Below, piece by piece: positions 53,820 through 63,219 of a stretch of DNA of 64,000 nt; the first letter of the stretch is position 1, and each line of letters opens with the position of its first letter. Position numbers and translations under genes: made by a program. This stretch comes from Acidobacteriota bacterium (GTDB lineage Bacteria; Acidobacteriota; Blastocatellia; RBC074): assembly GCA_018269055.1 (NCBI GenBank), contig JAFDVI010000012.1, positions 219,820 to 283,819 of the forward strand, written 5' to 3'. The notes under the pieces are model-generated. The model did no database searches, was not told the DNA's origin, and was given only the letters and a program-made list of their open reading frames with translations.

Positions 53820-54965
53820 TTACAACTCGCCCCGAAACGCACGGTCGAGCACCGACGGCAGCAGCGCGTCGAGTTCGGCGGCGGTCTCGGCTCGAATATC
53901 TTTGATCGCGTCAATTTTAGCTTTCACCTGGCGTAACCGCTGTTGAGCACTCATTGGTGGCAGCGGCATTCTAAAATTCAGAAAGTTTGATGGATTGAGC
54001 CGCCGCCGCCTTACATTTGTTCCAGTGCTCTCGCCGGAAATCAGTGGCCACACTGAAGGCGAACGGAAATAAATATCTATCACATCGGGTAGGACTTTCG
54101 TTTCATCAATCTCAAAAACGGGGAATTCGGTCGAAACAACTAAGCCATCACATTCAGGAGGAACTACGCCGAGTGCCCCTTCCCAAGCCATCAACTTCGG
54201 ATAAACAAAATTCCCGGCTGTGAGTTTTGATAGCCGTGGGTACGCAAAATCAAGTCCCATCTTGACTGGCCCTTTGAAAACGCCTCTGCCGAATGAATAC
54301 ACACCTGCGAACTGATAAACCTGATCGCGCTGAACAATGACGTCAGGCTCTTTGAGCATAACCAAGTCTTTCATCGCTGTGGGAGTCGTTGACGCATTGA
54401 AGATGATTGAACGCAGCAGAGCTTCACTTTCTTCCGTCACTTCCCGCCGTAAGCCCCGCGCCTCTTCGATCTTGGCCGCAAGTTCCTCAATCCACGCGAC
54501 AATGCGGTGTTGCTCTTCGAGTGAAGGCAAGGGCACTACCACTTCTGGAATGCGTTTGAGACTGAGTACGCGATTGCGATCAGCGGAGCCAGGCGAAATC
54601 TTACCAAGCTGCTCCACACCCTCCTTGGTTTTGAAGTAGGTGAACAAGTAGGGCGGATAGCACTGAGATTCATCTACGCGGAAGGTGGGAAATCGAACTG
54701 AGCCATACATTCCATCTTCGCTCTTTGAAACCAGGCCGACAGCACCCTCCCAAGCAAACGTGATCTGCAAGATGAAGTCGCCTTCTTTGATCAGATAAAG
54801 GTCTTTGTCGCCAACTTCAGCGCCAGTACGCGGAGCTTTATGAAAAATGCCCCGCCCGAAGCAATAAAGACCGATTTCCGCATACTGCTCATCAGGTATG
54901 ACATCAACGGGACGACGCTCAAGCCTCACCAACTCTCCCAAACTAACGCGCCGACATTGCTTCAT
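53820..54965 (-). CDS. hsdS: Type I restriction enzyme specificity subunit
   Basis: The 381-residue protein has two target-recognition domains (about 5-150 and 200-345) each followed by a conserved helical linker: LPSLEEQHRIVAWIEELAAK (about 150-169) and the C-terminal LPPMSAQQRLRQVKAKIDAI. These are the spacer helices that set the distance between the half-sites. HsdS gives DNA-sequence specificity to HsdM and HsdR. It overlaps the end of hsdM by 23 bases, so the two are cotranslated. Length is a little less than average HsdS (about 400-450). The recognition sequence cannot be read from the protein. Confidence 0.9.
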   Translation of the reverse strand: MKQCRRVSLGELVRLERRPVDVIPDEQYAEIGLYCFGRGIFHKAPRTGAEVGDKDLYLIKEGDFILQITFAWEGAVGLVSKSEDGMYGSVRFPTFRVDESQCYPPYLFTYFKTKEGVEQLGKISPGSADRNRVLSLKRIPEVVVPLPSLEEQHRIVAWIEELAAKIEEARGLRREVTEESEALLRSIIFNASTTPTAMKDLVMLKEPDVIVQRDQVYQFAGVYSFGRGVFKGPVKMGLDFAYPRLSKLTAGNFVYPKLMAWEGALGVVPPECDGLVVSTEFPVFEIDETKVLPDVIDIYFRSPSVWPLISGESTGTNVRRRRLNPSNFLNFRMPLPPMSAQQRLRQVKAKIDAIKDIRAETAAELDALLPSVLDRAFRGEL

Positions 54966-56772
54966 TATCTCCTCCCGCTAACATCTGTTTTATCTCTGCC
55001 ATCAACTCCGCAATCCGCTGCTCTTTGCGCAAGATGTCGTCGGCCAATTGCTCTGGCGGCAAATGCTCGAAATCGTCTTTGGCCGCAGGGTTCTTGATGT
55101 CCAGATTGAAGATCGGCCAGTAAATGGCATCGCCTGCGGCTTGCTCCTGTTTGGCGCGCTCGCGCTCTTCGGCTTCCTGGTTGAGCAAGCCAAGCCGTTT
55201 GACTTCCAACCGTTCGACTTCTTTCTGATTACGCTGCGCCTCGTCAGAATTTTTGAGCAAGGCAATTTCGGGCTTCTTCAACCGTCCGATCTCATCGGCG
55301 ATCTCTTTCGCCGTGCGCGCCAATTCTTTGGCCTTAGCCTCGGCAGCCTGCGCAGCTTCCCAATGCGGCTCGGCTTCGGCGCGGGCCTGTTTGTACTTGG
55401 CGGCGAAATCAATCCGCCAGGCACGGTCGTTTTCTTCACGATTGCGCCACCAAGCCAGACAATCGGCGAACTCTTCGTATTGCAGCGGCGCGGTTTTGGA
55501 ATAGTTCTTTCGCCCGACGGGCAGCGGCATTTCATAAAACCAGAGGTCTTTGGTTTTGCCGCTGCGGTCGAAAAACAGCAGATTGCTTTGAATGCCGGTG
55601 TAGGGCGCAAACACGCCTTTTGGCAGCCGCACGATCGTGTGCAGATTGAATTGGGTCAGCAATTCTTCCTTCACTCGCCCGGCCACGCCTTCACCAAACA
55701 GAAAGCCATCGGGCACGATAACGGCGGCTCGACCGGGTTTCGGTTTGCGGCGGAGCTTCCGCATAATCAACTGCATAAACAGCAACGCCGTTTCCGCCGT
55801 TTGTTTATCGGCAGGAAAGTTGTTCAGAACCCCGCGCTCTTCTTCGCCACCGAAAGGTGGATTGGTCAGAACGACATCCACGCGGTCTTTGTCGCCGATG
55901 TCGGAAAGTTTTTCGGTCAGGCTGTTGCCCGGATTGATCTGCGGCGCTTCCAGCCCGTGCAGCAGCAAATTCATCTGCGCCAACATAAACGGCAGTGGTT
56001 TGGCTTCACCGCCCAGAATGCTGGATTGTTGCAGAGTGCGCCGATGTTCGGCTTTGCGGCATTGCTTTTCCAAATGCTGGTAAGCTTCGACCAGAAAACC
56101 AGCCGTCCCGCACGCCGGATCAAGCACGGTTTCGCCTAATCGCGGGTCAATGACTTCGACCATAAACCGCACGACGGCGCGCGGCGTGTAAAACTCGCCG
56201 GAATCGCCAGCGGCGTCGCGCATTTCTTTCAGCAAGGATTCATACAACCGGCTGAGCGTGTGCATCTCTTCGGAGGAATTGAAGTGGATGCCGTTGACTT
56301 TGTTGATCACGTCGCGCAGCAAATGGCCGCTCTGCATGCGATTGGTTATGTCTTTGAAAACGGCGGCGATGGTGCGGCGCGGATCGTGTGCGTCATCGCC
56401 TTGAAGCGTGCGCAAATAGGCGAAAAGCCCAGGACGCTCTGTGCCGTCCAGCTTGTCGGTCTTTTCATTGTTGATGAATTCTTTCAGGTCGTCGCCGGTA
56501 ATGCCCTCTTCGCGCGCGGCCCAATCACGCCAGCGGTACGGTTCGGCGATGGTCGGACGCAACCGCACGCCTGCAAGTTTGGCGCGCTCTTCGCGCATCA
56601 ACTCGCTGTCGTCCAGCAGCTTCAGAAACAGAATCCAGGTCAGCATTGGCAACCGGTCCAAGTCGCCATTCAACCCTTTGTCTTTCCGCATAATGTCGCG
56701 GGCCGATTTGATAATACTGCTAAGTTGTTGAGCGGTTGTGAGTTGTTGCGGTGTTTTTTGTCGTTTGGGCAT
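54943..56772 (-). CDS. hsdM: Type I restriction-modification DNA methyltransferase
   Basis: The 609-residue protein begins MPKRQKTPQQLTTAQQLSSI, typical HsdM N-terminal helices. The N6-adenine methyltransferase motifs are VLDPACGTAGFLVEAYQHL (motif I, SAM) and DVVLTNPPFGG (NPPF, motif IV). A long coiled-coil-like C terminus (about 490-600, EVERLEVKRLGLLNQEAEER) precedes an EQLADDILRKEQRI segment. It methylates adenines with HsdS. Start at ATG 56770-56772; the longer frame runs into the repeat element. It is a full-length copy and appears intact. Confidence 0.93.
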   Translation of the reverse strand: MPKRQKTPQQLTTAQQLSSIIKSARDIMRKDKGLNGDLDRLPMLTWILFLKLLDDSELMREERAKLAGVRLRPTIAEPYRWRDWAAREEGITGDDLKEFINNEKTDKLDGTERPGLFAYLRTLQGDDAHDPRRTIAAVFKDITNRMQSGHLLRDVINKVNGIHFNSSEEMHTLSRLYESLLKEMRDAAGDSGEFYTPRAVVRFMVEVIDPRLGETVLDPACGTAGFLVEAYQHLEKQCRKAEHRRTLQQSSILGGEAKPLPFMLAQMNLLLHGLEAPQINPGNSLTEKLSDIGDKDRVDVVLTNPPFGGEEERGVLNNFPADKQTAETALLFMQLIMRKLRRKPKPGRAAVIVPDGFLFGEGVAGRVKEELLTQFNLHTIVRLPKGVFAPYTGIQSNLLFFDRSGKTKDLWFYEMPLPVGRKNYSKTAPLQYEEFADCLAWWRNREENDRAWRIDFAAKYKQARAEAEPHWEAAQAAEAKAKELARTAKEIADEIGRLKKPEIALLKNSDEAQRNQKEVERLEVKRLGLLNQEAEERERAKQEQAAGDAIYWPIFNLDIKNPAAKDDFEHLPPEQLADDILRKEQRIAELMAEIKQMLAGGDNEAMSAR

Positions 56773-56817
56773 GCAGTGTCGAACGGCAACCAAAATGGCC
56801 GCGTAGCGGCAAATGAA

Positions 56818-56980
56818 TTTAGGCAGGTCGTTCACGGCCTGCAGAGAGATGTCCCTGCTGATGCGTCCTATCGGGACGCTTGATTCTCAGCAATCTCATT
56901 TCCATTCGGCATGGATCAACCGTCCCGATGGGACGGGACAATTGCTGCGCTTCAGGCAGGCCGTGAACGACCTGCCTAAA
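56818..56980. mobile_element. MITE-like element with perfect 25-base terminal inverted repeats
   Basis: TTTAGGCAGGTCGTTCACGG... at 56818-56842 is exactly inverted at 56956-56980. The 163-base element has no ORF and lies between hsdR and hsdM. It contains GTCC-type palindromes near 56864-56878 and 56921-56935. No target duplication is obvious. It could be a non-autonomous transposon or a palindromic insertion. Confidence 0.6.
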
Positions 56981-57001
56981 CTCAATCGTCCCGTTGGGAC
57001 G
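56864..57001. repeat. Three CGTCC..GGGACG palindromes
   Basis: CGTCCTATCGGGACG (56864-56878), CGTCCCGATGGGACG (56921-56935) and CGTCCCGTTGGGACG (56987-57001) share the arm CGTCCY and GGGACG with variable middle. The last lies ten bases past the hsdR stop on the minus strand. Confidence 0.65.
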
Positions 57002-57010
57002 AAAATCAAA

Positions 57011-59383
57011 TTACGCTGCGTAAAGCAGATTCTGCAATTCATTGACAGCGGCGCGCAATTCCGGCGCGCCACCGAAGAACTTGGCGATTTCAATGACGTT
57101 GCCGTGCGTGGAAATTGGAGGCACTTCCAGCACATCTGGAATCACAAACTGCGCGGTGCCATGTTCAGCATATTTCTCCAGCAGTTCGTCCAAAATGCGG
57201 CGCGCTTCAGAGCCATAACGGTCAAAGAAATCTTGCTTTTCGCGGCGGACGCGTTCAGCGCGCTCGCGTCGTGTGCGAAGCGGCGCATTGAACGCTAAAT
57301 GACAGAGCAGGTCAAACGGGTCGGCGTCCGGTTGTTTGGTATTTTCCGCTAGCTCTTCAAAATTGATGTCGTGTTCTTCCAACATTGCAATGATGCTGGC
57401 GCGGCTTTCAGGGTCAGCCCAGCGTTGCCGCAACACAGCGGCGGATGGGTACAGCGTGCGGACTTGTTCTGCCGTGTAATCGGCATAAGCGACGACGCGC
57501 AATTGCTTCCCCGCACCGTCCAGGTCTTGAACGATGTGGGTGGCAATTCCCCCTTGGCCATCATCCACGTAAAACTTGCGCGGACGCCCTTCATCGTCAT
57601 CTTTCAAACTGGACTGCCCAGTTGGCACGTCGCAGCCTTCGTCATTTGGCTCTTCCGGCTGTGCGACGGTCTCGGTTCCTTCAATAATTTGCCCGTTTTC
57701 GTCAATCTCAGCTTCGGTAATCAGCGCCGGATAACCGTCAAAAGCGGCGTCCGCAAATTGGCGCGTGGCACTGCCAGTGTAATCCAGAATATTGAAGAAG
57801 AGCTTGTTGTAATCATCGCGCACGCGTGTGCCGCGCCCGATGATCTGTTTGAATTCGGTCGGCGAATTAATGGTGCGGATTAGCACGACGTTCTTCACCG
57901 TCGGAGCATCAACACCAGTCGAAAGCAGTTGCGAGGTTGTCAGAATGACTGGCGTGTCACGCTCCAACTCCTGAAAGTGCGACAGATGTCCGCGCCCGAT
58001 TTGGCTATCATCGGATGTCACCCGGCAAACATAATCGGGATGCTGACGCACAAGATCGGCGTTCAGGTTGTTCAGCAACCGGCGCATTTCGTCGGCGTGT
58101 TCCTGATCTACGCAAAAAACGATAGTCTTGTCGAACCGCCCGTTCTTTTTCATAAATTCGGTCAGATGACGGGCAATCGCTTCCGAACGCGCGCGTAGCG
58201 AAACCACACGCTCGAAATCTTTTGTTTGATATTCAGCGTCGGGGATTTCGCGCCCGTACCGGTCAAGCTGGCCTTTGTTGGGTCGCCACCCAACGGAATC
58301 GTATGTCGTCACAATGCGATGTACGCGGTACGGCGCAAGAAAACCATCTTCAATCCCCTGCTTCAGGCTGTATTGATAAATCGGATTGCCGAAGTATTCA
58401 TAAGTGTCGCGGTTGTCCTGGCGTAGCGGCGTGGCCGTCATTCCAAGCTGCGCGGCGGGCGCGAAATATTCCAAAATTTCTCGCCAACTGCTGTCATCGC
58501 GCGCGCTGCCGCGATGGCATTCATCCACGATAATCAGGTCGAAGAAATCCGGCGGGTATTCCCTATACAAACCCGGTCGCGCTTCGTCTTTGGCAATTGC
58601 CTGATAAATAGCGAAGTAAAGTTCGCGGCCTTTGTTGGCAATGCCGTTTTCGATCTTCCACCGGGCATCTCCAAATTGCGCAAAAATTTTGTCTTTGGGA
58701 TCGTCAACCAGAATGTTTCGATCAGCCAGAAACAAAATCTTCGGTCGGCGATGTTCGCCGCGACGATTCCAACGTGAACTCCACAGCTTCCAGCAAACCT
58801 GAAAGGCAACAAGTGTTTTGCCTGTTCCGGTTGCCATCGTCAGCAATACCCGCGCCTTGCCTTGCAAAATGGACTGCACAGCACGGTTGATGGCAATTTC
58901 CTGGTAATAACGCGGGTCCTTGCCGGTCAAGTCATTAAATGGAGTCAGTAGCTTTTCGATCACAGCATCCGTAATGCCTTCGTGCGCGATCCAACGCTCC
59001 CACAATTCATCCGGCGACGGAAAACGATCCAGTTCTGTTTCGAGGCCAGTGATGTAATCGAATTCGACAATGCCTTTGCCATTCGTGGCGTAGGCGAATT
59101 TGAGGTCGAGAATTTCCGCGTACTCTTTTGCCTGTTGTAATCCCTCACCTGGTGATTTGTATGCGGCTTTCGCTTCGACCACCGCAAGCAAAAAGTCGCG
59201 CGTATAACGCAACAGATAATCAGCACGTTTCTGTGGGCGACGTTTGACACGATTTCCCGTGACCACAATGCGGCCGTCGGTAAACGTCTTCTGCTCGTTG
59301 AAGGAATGCGGTTCCTGATTCCAACCGGCTTCATCCAACCTGGGCAGCACGTAAAGACGACAAGTATCTGCTTCAGTAATCAT
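57011..59383 (-). CDS. hsdR: Type I restriction enzyme endonuclease/translocase subunit (EcoEI-type)
   Basis: The 790-residue protein has an N-terminal nuclease-like segment RADYLLRYTRDFLLAVVEAK (D...EAK motif), DEAD-like helicase motifs LLTMATGTGKT (Walker A), IIVDECHRGS (DEAH-type box) and MTATPLRQ (motif III), motif VI QIIGRGTRVRDD, then the EcoEI-type C-terminal domain (PFDLLCHLAFNAPLRTRRER to EVPPISTHGNVIEIAKFFGG). It translocates DNA and cuts unmethylated DNA with HsdM/S. The start ATG 59381-59383 is based on the family N terminus MITEADTCRLYV; SD is weak. No premature stop is seen. Confidence 0.93.
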   Translation of the reverse strand: MITEADTCRLYVLPRLDEAGWNQEPHSFNEQKTFTDGRIVVTGNRVKRRPQKRADYLLRYTRDFLLAVVEAKAAYKSPGEGLQQAKEYAEILDLKFAYATNGKGIVEFDYITGLETELDRFPSPDELWERWIAHEGITDAVIEKLLTPFNDLTGKDPRYYQEIAINRAVQSILQGKARVLLTMATGTGKTLVAFQVCWKLWSSRWNRRGEHRRPKILFLADRNILVDDPKDKIFAQFGDARWKIENGIANKGRELYFAIYQAIAKDEARPGLYREYPPDFFDLIIVDECHRGSARDDSSWREILEYFAPAAQLGMTATPLRQDNRDTYEYFGNPIYQYSLKQGIEDGFLAPYRVHRIVTTYDSVGWRPNKGQLDRYGREIPDAEYQTKDFERVVSLRARSEAIARHLTEFMKKNGRFDKTIVFCVDQEHADEMRRLLNNLNADLVRQHPDYVCRVTSDDSQIGRGHLSHFQELERDTPVILTTSQLLSTGVDAPTVKNVVLIRTINSPTEFKQIIGRGTRVRDDYNKLFFNILDYTGSATRQFADAAFDGYPALITEAEIDENGQIIEGTETVAQPEEPNDEGCDVPTGQSSLKDDDEGRPRKFYVDDGQGGIATHIVQDLDGAGKQLRVVAYADYTAEQVRTLYPSAAVLRQRWADPESRASIIAMLEEHDINFEELAENTKQPDADPFDLLCHLAFNAPLRTRRERAERVRREKQDFFDRYGSEARRILDELLEKYAEHGTAQFVIPDVLEVPPISTHGNVIEIAKFFGGAPELRAAVNELQNLLYAA

Positions 59384-59569
59384 CGTGATATTTGAGTGAT
59401 GAGGGAGCGGATTTGCATTGGCAGAATAAAACAATGCGATATCTGAAAGCTACTGCAAAACTTGCATGTTCAGGGGAGGTTTTGCCCATCTTGGTTTGAT
59501 GTGCTACTTTCCGCGCCTACTTCCGAACGCCATTTACCATCAATCAAAACAAACTTTTGAGAAGGAACC

Positions 59570-60766
59570 ATGTCAAAGCTTTCAATTCGTGATCTTGACC
59601 TTGCTGGGAAACGTGTTTTCATCCGCGTGGATTTCAATGTGCCGCTCGAAGACGGCAAAGTCGCCGACGACACGCGCATCACGTCGGCCATTCCGACCAT
59701 TCAATTTGCCATGGACAAAGGCGCGCGGGTCATTCTGGCTTCGCACCTCGGACGCCCAAAAGGACAGCGCAATCCGAAATACTCTCTGAAACCAGTGGCC
59801 GATCATCTGGCCAAACTGCTCGGTGTCGAAGTCGCTTTCGCCAATGATTGCATCGGCGAAGAAGCCGCCAAAGTCGTCAACAATTTGCAAAACGGCCAGA
59901 TTGCTGTGCTCGAAAACCTGCGCTTTTACGCGGAAGAAGAAGCCAATGATCCAAAGTTTGCCGAACAACTGGCTTCGCTGTGCGATGTTTACGTCAATGA
60001 TGCGTTCGGCACGGCACATCGCGCGCACGCTTCGACCGAGGGCATAACGAAATTCGTCAGTCAGGCCGCCGCAGGCTTTTTGATGGAAAAGGAGCTTCGC
60101 TACCTGGTCGAAACCTTGAGCAACCCGCGCCGCCCGTTTGTTGTGATTTTGGGCGGAGCGAAAGTCAGCGACAAAATTCAGGTCATCGAAAACCTGTTGA
60201 AGTCCGCAGACGCCGTTTTGATCGGCGGAGCGATGGCTTATACCTTTCTGAAAGCGCAGGGGCTGGAAACGGGCAAATCGCTGGTCGAAGCCGACAAAAC
60301 CGATCTGGCCAGTCAACTTGAGGCCGCCGCCAAGGAAAAAGGTGTCAAGCTGATGCTGCCGACTGACCACGTCGTTGCCGCCAATCCAGACGATGGAGCA
60401 AATGCGAAAAATGTCAGTGTGGATGCGACGCCTGCGGATTTGATGGGCCTGGACATTGGCACTGCCACACAAGCGGCGTATTCCGAAGTTATCGGTTCGG
60501 CGCAGACCATCATCTGGAACGGCCCGATGGGAATGTTTGAAAAGGCCCCCTTTGACGCAGGCACGCGCGCCGTGGCCAACGCTGTCGCCGAAGCATCGGA
60601 AACCCACAACGCCACTTCAATCATCGGGGGCGGGGACAGCGTTGCTGCAATACAAGAATCCGGCTTGGCCGACAAGATCACGCACATTTCCACAGGCGGC
60701 GGAGCCACGCTGGAATTGCTGGCGGGCGATGTGCTGCCGGGCGTTGCTGCACTTGCCGAAAAATAG
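59570..60766 (+). CDS. pgk: Phosphoglycerate kinase
   Basis: The 398-residue enzyme has the N-terminal substrate-binding sequence [20 protein letters not shown] (about 16-35) with GRPKG (about 63), the nucleotide-binding GGAKVSDKI (about 197) and the C-terminal GGGDSVAAI segment. It converts 1,3-bisphosphoglycerate and ADP to 3-phosphoglycerate and ATP. It is followed by tpiA, as in many bacteria. The ATG is preceded by AAGGA. Length matches the usual 390-400. Confidence 0.98.
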   Translation: MSKLSIRDLDLAGKRVFIRVDFNVPLEDGKVADDTRITSAIPTIQFAMDKGARVILASHLGRPKGQRNPKYSLKPVADHLAKLLGVEVAFANDCIGEEAAKVVNNLQNGQIAVLENLRFYAEEEANDPKFAEQLASLCDVYVNDAFGTAHRAHASTEGITKFVSQAAAGFLMEKELRYLVETLSNPRRPFVVILGGAKVSDKIQVIENLLKSADAVLIGGAMAYTFLKAQGLETGKSLVEADKTDLASQLEAAAKEKGVKLMLPTDHVVAANPDDGANAKNVSVDATPADLMGLDIGTATQAAYSEVIGSAQTIIWNGPMGMFEKAPFDAGTRAVANAVAEASETHNATSIIGGGDSVAAIQESGLADKITHISTGGGATLELLAGDVLPGVAALAEK

Positions 60767-60770
60767 ACCT

Positions 60771-60844
60771 GTTCGCAGTTCACAGTTCGCGGTTCACAGA
60801 GTTTTGAGCCGCCGACTGTGAACTGCCAACCGTGAACTGCGAAC
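60771..60844. repeat. Long hairpin between pgk and tpiA
   Basis: Arms at 60771-60799 and 60816-60844 (starting GTTCGCAGTTCACAG) are inverted with 26 of 29 bases matching and a 16-base loop. It fills most of the 87-base gap. There is no T-run after it before the tpiA start, so it is more likely a REP-like or mRNA-stabilising element than a terminator. Confidence 0.7.
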
Positions 60845-60853
60845 TAGAGGAAA

Positions 60854-61612
60854 ATGAGAAAACCCATCATTGCAGGTAACTGGAAAATGTTTAAGTTGGT
60901 TGGCGAAGCGGTCAACACCGCTCTGGCGCTGAAGCCGCTGGTCGCCAACGCCAATCACTGCGAAGTTGTCATTGCGCCGCCCTTTACGGCGATCAAATCG
61001 GTCGCCGACCGGCTGGAAGGATCAAACATTCTGGTATCGGCGCAGGATGTTTCGACGGAAATTAAGCACGGCGCGCACACCGGCGAAGTCTGCGGCGATA
61101 TGTTGAAAGACGCAGGATGTTCCTACGTCATCATTGGACATTCGGAACGTCGGGCGATGTATGGCGACACGGATGCAGTGGTTAATCGCAAGATTCGCGC
61201 GGCGCTGCACTTCGGGTTGACGCCGATTGTCTGCATCGGAGAAACGCTGGAAGAGCGCGATGCAGGCAACGCGGAAGCCATAGTAGCGACGCAACTTGAG
61301 CATAGTTTGGCCGAGTTGACAGCCCCAGACCTCATCCGTATAGTGCTCGCCTACGAACCGGTATGGGCGATTGGCACTGGTCGCACTGCGACACCCACGC
61401 AAGCCCAACAAATTCATGCTTTCATTCGTCAGTGGATTTCCGGGAAGTTCGACAAAACTTCCGCTGATGGATTGCGGATTTTGTACGGTGGCAGCGTCAA
61501 GCCGGAAAATATTTCCGAATTGATGGCCGAAGCCGACATTGACGGCGCGCTGGTGGGCGGGGCGAGTTTGGAAGCAGAGAGTTTTTCAAAGATCGTTCAT
61601 TACAACCGGTAA
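60854..61612 (+). CDS. tpiA: Triose-phosphate isomerase
   Basis: The 252-residue protein has the TIM motifs AGNWKMFK (about 6-13, Lys12), the catalytic His in [14 protein letters not shown] (about 92-105) and the catalytic Glu in [16 protein letters not shown] (about 165-180), then YGGSVKPEN. It interconverts dihydroxyacetone phosphate and glyceraldehyde 3-phosphate. SD AGAGGA is just upstream of the ATG. It follows pgk and precedes secG. Confidence 0.98.
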   Translation: MRKPIIAGNWKMFKLVGEAVNTALALKPLVANANHCEVVIAPPFTAIKSVADRLEGSNILVSAQDVSTEIKHGAHTGEVCGDMLKDAGCSYVIIGHSERRAMYGDTDAVVNRKIRAALHFGLTPIVCIGETLEERDAGNAEAIVATQLEHSLAELTAPDLIRIVLAYEPVWAIGTGRTATPTQAQQIHAFIRQWISGKFDKTSADGLRILYGGSVKPENISELMAEADIDGALVGGASLEAESFSKIVHYNR

Positions 61613-61644
61613 CTTTGAATTCACTTTTTGGCAGGTAAACAGTT

Positions 61645-62049
61645 TTGATTCTGGCTTATATCCTCAAAACCATTTTTGTAATCACGTGCATCCTGTTGGT
61701 GCTGGCGATTTTGTTGCAATCCGGCAAAGGCGGGGATGTGGCGTCGGCTTTTGGCGGCGCGGGCAGCCAATCAGCGTTTGGACCGCGCGGTCCGCAAAAA
61801 CCGCTTGAGAAAGCGACCGCGATTCTGGCGGGGATTTTTATGGTGATCGCCCTGCTCTTTTCGATGCCTGGATTCGGCGTCAGCACGGTTGCCAGCGGTA
61901 GCGCTGGAGCCAGCGCTACTCCTGTGCCTGTGGCAACGCCTGCTTCTTCGCCATCGCCGAGCGTAAGCCCTGCAGAATCAGCGGAAACAAGTGCTAGCCC
62001 TGCGGCTTCACCGGCTGCTTCCGCGACGCCAGCGCCGGCTAAGAAGTAA
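61645..62049 (+). CDS. secG: Preprotein translocase subunit SecG
   Basis: The 134-residue protein has two membrane helices (about 4-22 and 57-75) with the SecG loop [20 protein letters not shown] then SAFGPRGP between them. SecG assists SecYEG in protein export. The C terminus is an unusually long, Ser/Ala/Pro-rich low-complexity tail (about 85-134). The start is TTG with AGG 9 bases upstream. The gene order tpiA-secG-tRNA-Leu is known from many bacteria and supports the call. Confidence 0.9.
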   Translation: MILAYILKTIFVITCILLVLAILLQSGKGGDVASAFGGAGSQSAFGPRGPQKPLEKATAILAGIFMVIALLFSMPGFGVSTVASGSAGASATPVPVATPASSPSPSVSPAESAETSASPAASPAASATPAPAKK

Positions 62050-62066
62050 TTTGACAATTTGCCTCC

Positions 62067-62154
<88 letters not shown>

Positions 62155-62158
62155 TGAG

Positions 62159-62208
62159 AAACCAAAGGCCAGTGATAATTCTTCCATTATCACTGGCCTT
62201 TGGTTTTT
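62159..62208 (+). terminator. Intrinsic terminator after tRNA-Leu
   Basis: AAACCAAAGGCCAGTGATAA... (62159-62179) and its exact complement (62186-62206) form a 21-base perfect stem with loop TCTTCC, followed by a T-run. It ends the secG/tRNA transcript. Confidence 0.9.
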
Positions 62209-62603
62209 GCAGCATTCCCTGCCGACATACAGTTCCCAGTCCTGCTCGGATTACTTTTTGCGTTTGGTTGTGACCTTCTCGGATTAAGCTGTATTTTCAA
62301 TACACAAATTCATGAGCGGCGAGGTGGTGTGGCACTGGACGGCAGCGCATTGCGAATGAGAGCGAAAGACTTTAAGTGCGAAAAAGAATCGGGAAATCTT
62401 AGGCGGGATCTTGCTGCCAATCGCAGTCAGTTAGTGCGATGGCGAACCAAGCCCATGTCCTATCGCTCGATATTTTGACCCGCCCCAAAGCCCTTTTATT
62501 GCGGTTGCCGCGGATAATGGTTTTTGGATTTAGTCCGATCTTTTTGATTTCTCCCTTTTCATACGGAAAAATCATTGCAAGACTTGAGGTCTTCAAAGAA
62601 ATT
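62209..62603. other. Non-coding gap before marR gene
   Basis: About 400 bases separate the tRNA terminator and the MarR operator. Weak open frames exist (62200-62478 and an extension of marR from 62439) but have no family match and no ribosome-binding site. The gap likely includes the marR promoter. Confidence 0.5.
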
Positions 62604-62630
62604 CAAATTGACAATGAACTTGTCAATTTG
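62604..62630. promoter_or_regulatory. Probable MarR operator
   Basis: CAAATTGACAA-TGAAC-TTGTCAATTTG is a perfect 11-base inverted repeat with a 5-base centre. It ends 30 bases before the MarR ATG at 62661 and resembles MarR-family operators (TTGACAA...TTGTCAA). Autoregulation is inferred from position and symmetry. Confidence 0.7.
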
Positions 62631-62660
62631 ACAAACTGCTTGTCGCTGACTGAACAAAAA

Positions 62661-63164
62661 ATGAATAAAGAAAAGAAGAGTGCTTCCGCCCGTAACGTTG
62701 CAGGAACTGAATCGGCAGAATCGGCGTTCAACGTGTTGATCAATGAAACGGCAGCCCTGTTTCACAGGCTGCGACTCGTCGCGGACGAAGTTCATCATCA
62801 CGGAGAAATGTCCGGCGGATTGCGCAGCATCCTGCGTAGCTTGAACAAGGTGGGTGATTTGACTGTGCCGCAAATGGCGCGGGAACGTTTTGTTTCCCGG
62901 CAACACGTGCAAATGCTGGTCAATCGCCTGGCCGAAAAAGATTACGTTGAGTTTATAGAAAACCCTGCGCACAAACGCTCTGTGTTCGTGCGCTTGACGG
63001 CAAGGGGCAAGAAAGCCGTTGAAACCATGAATCGCCGCGAAGAAAAACTGCTGTCGAAAAGCTCCGTTGGGGTCACCGACCAGCAGATGAACAAGGCTGC
63101 GGAAACCTTGCGTCAGGTGCGCACTTTCTTCGAAAGCGAAGAGTGGAAACGGTTGTTGAAATAA
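62661..63164 (+). CDS. MarR-family transcriptional regulator
   Basis: The 167-residue protein starts MNKEKKSASARN; a winged-helix domain (about 55-125) has LTVPQMARERFVSRQHVQML (recognition helix about 79-98) and a wing FIENPAHKRSVFVRLTARGK. Longer N-terminal reading would start in poorly conserved sequence, and the operator palindrome lies before 62661, which fixes the start. MarR dimers bind their own operator and release it on ligand binding. The methyltransferase gene 55 bases downstream is probably co-regulated. Confidence 0.87.
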   Translation: MNKEKKSASARNVAGTESAESAFNVLINETAALFHRLRLVADEVHHHGEMSGGLRSILRSLNKVGDLTVPQMARERFVSRQHVQMLVNRLAEKDYVEFIENPAHKRSVFVRLTARGKKAVETMNRREEKLLSKSSVGVTDQQMNKAAETLRQVRTFFESEEWKRLLK

Positions 63165-63219
63165 CCTGGCGCGACTCCCCGACGATTTCGGGTTGCACGC
63201 TTTTTCCACGGAGGGACCG

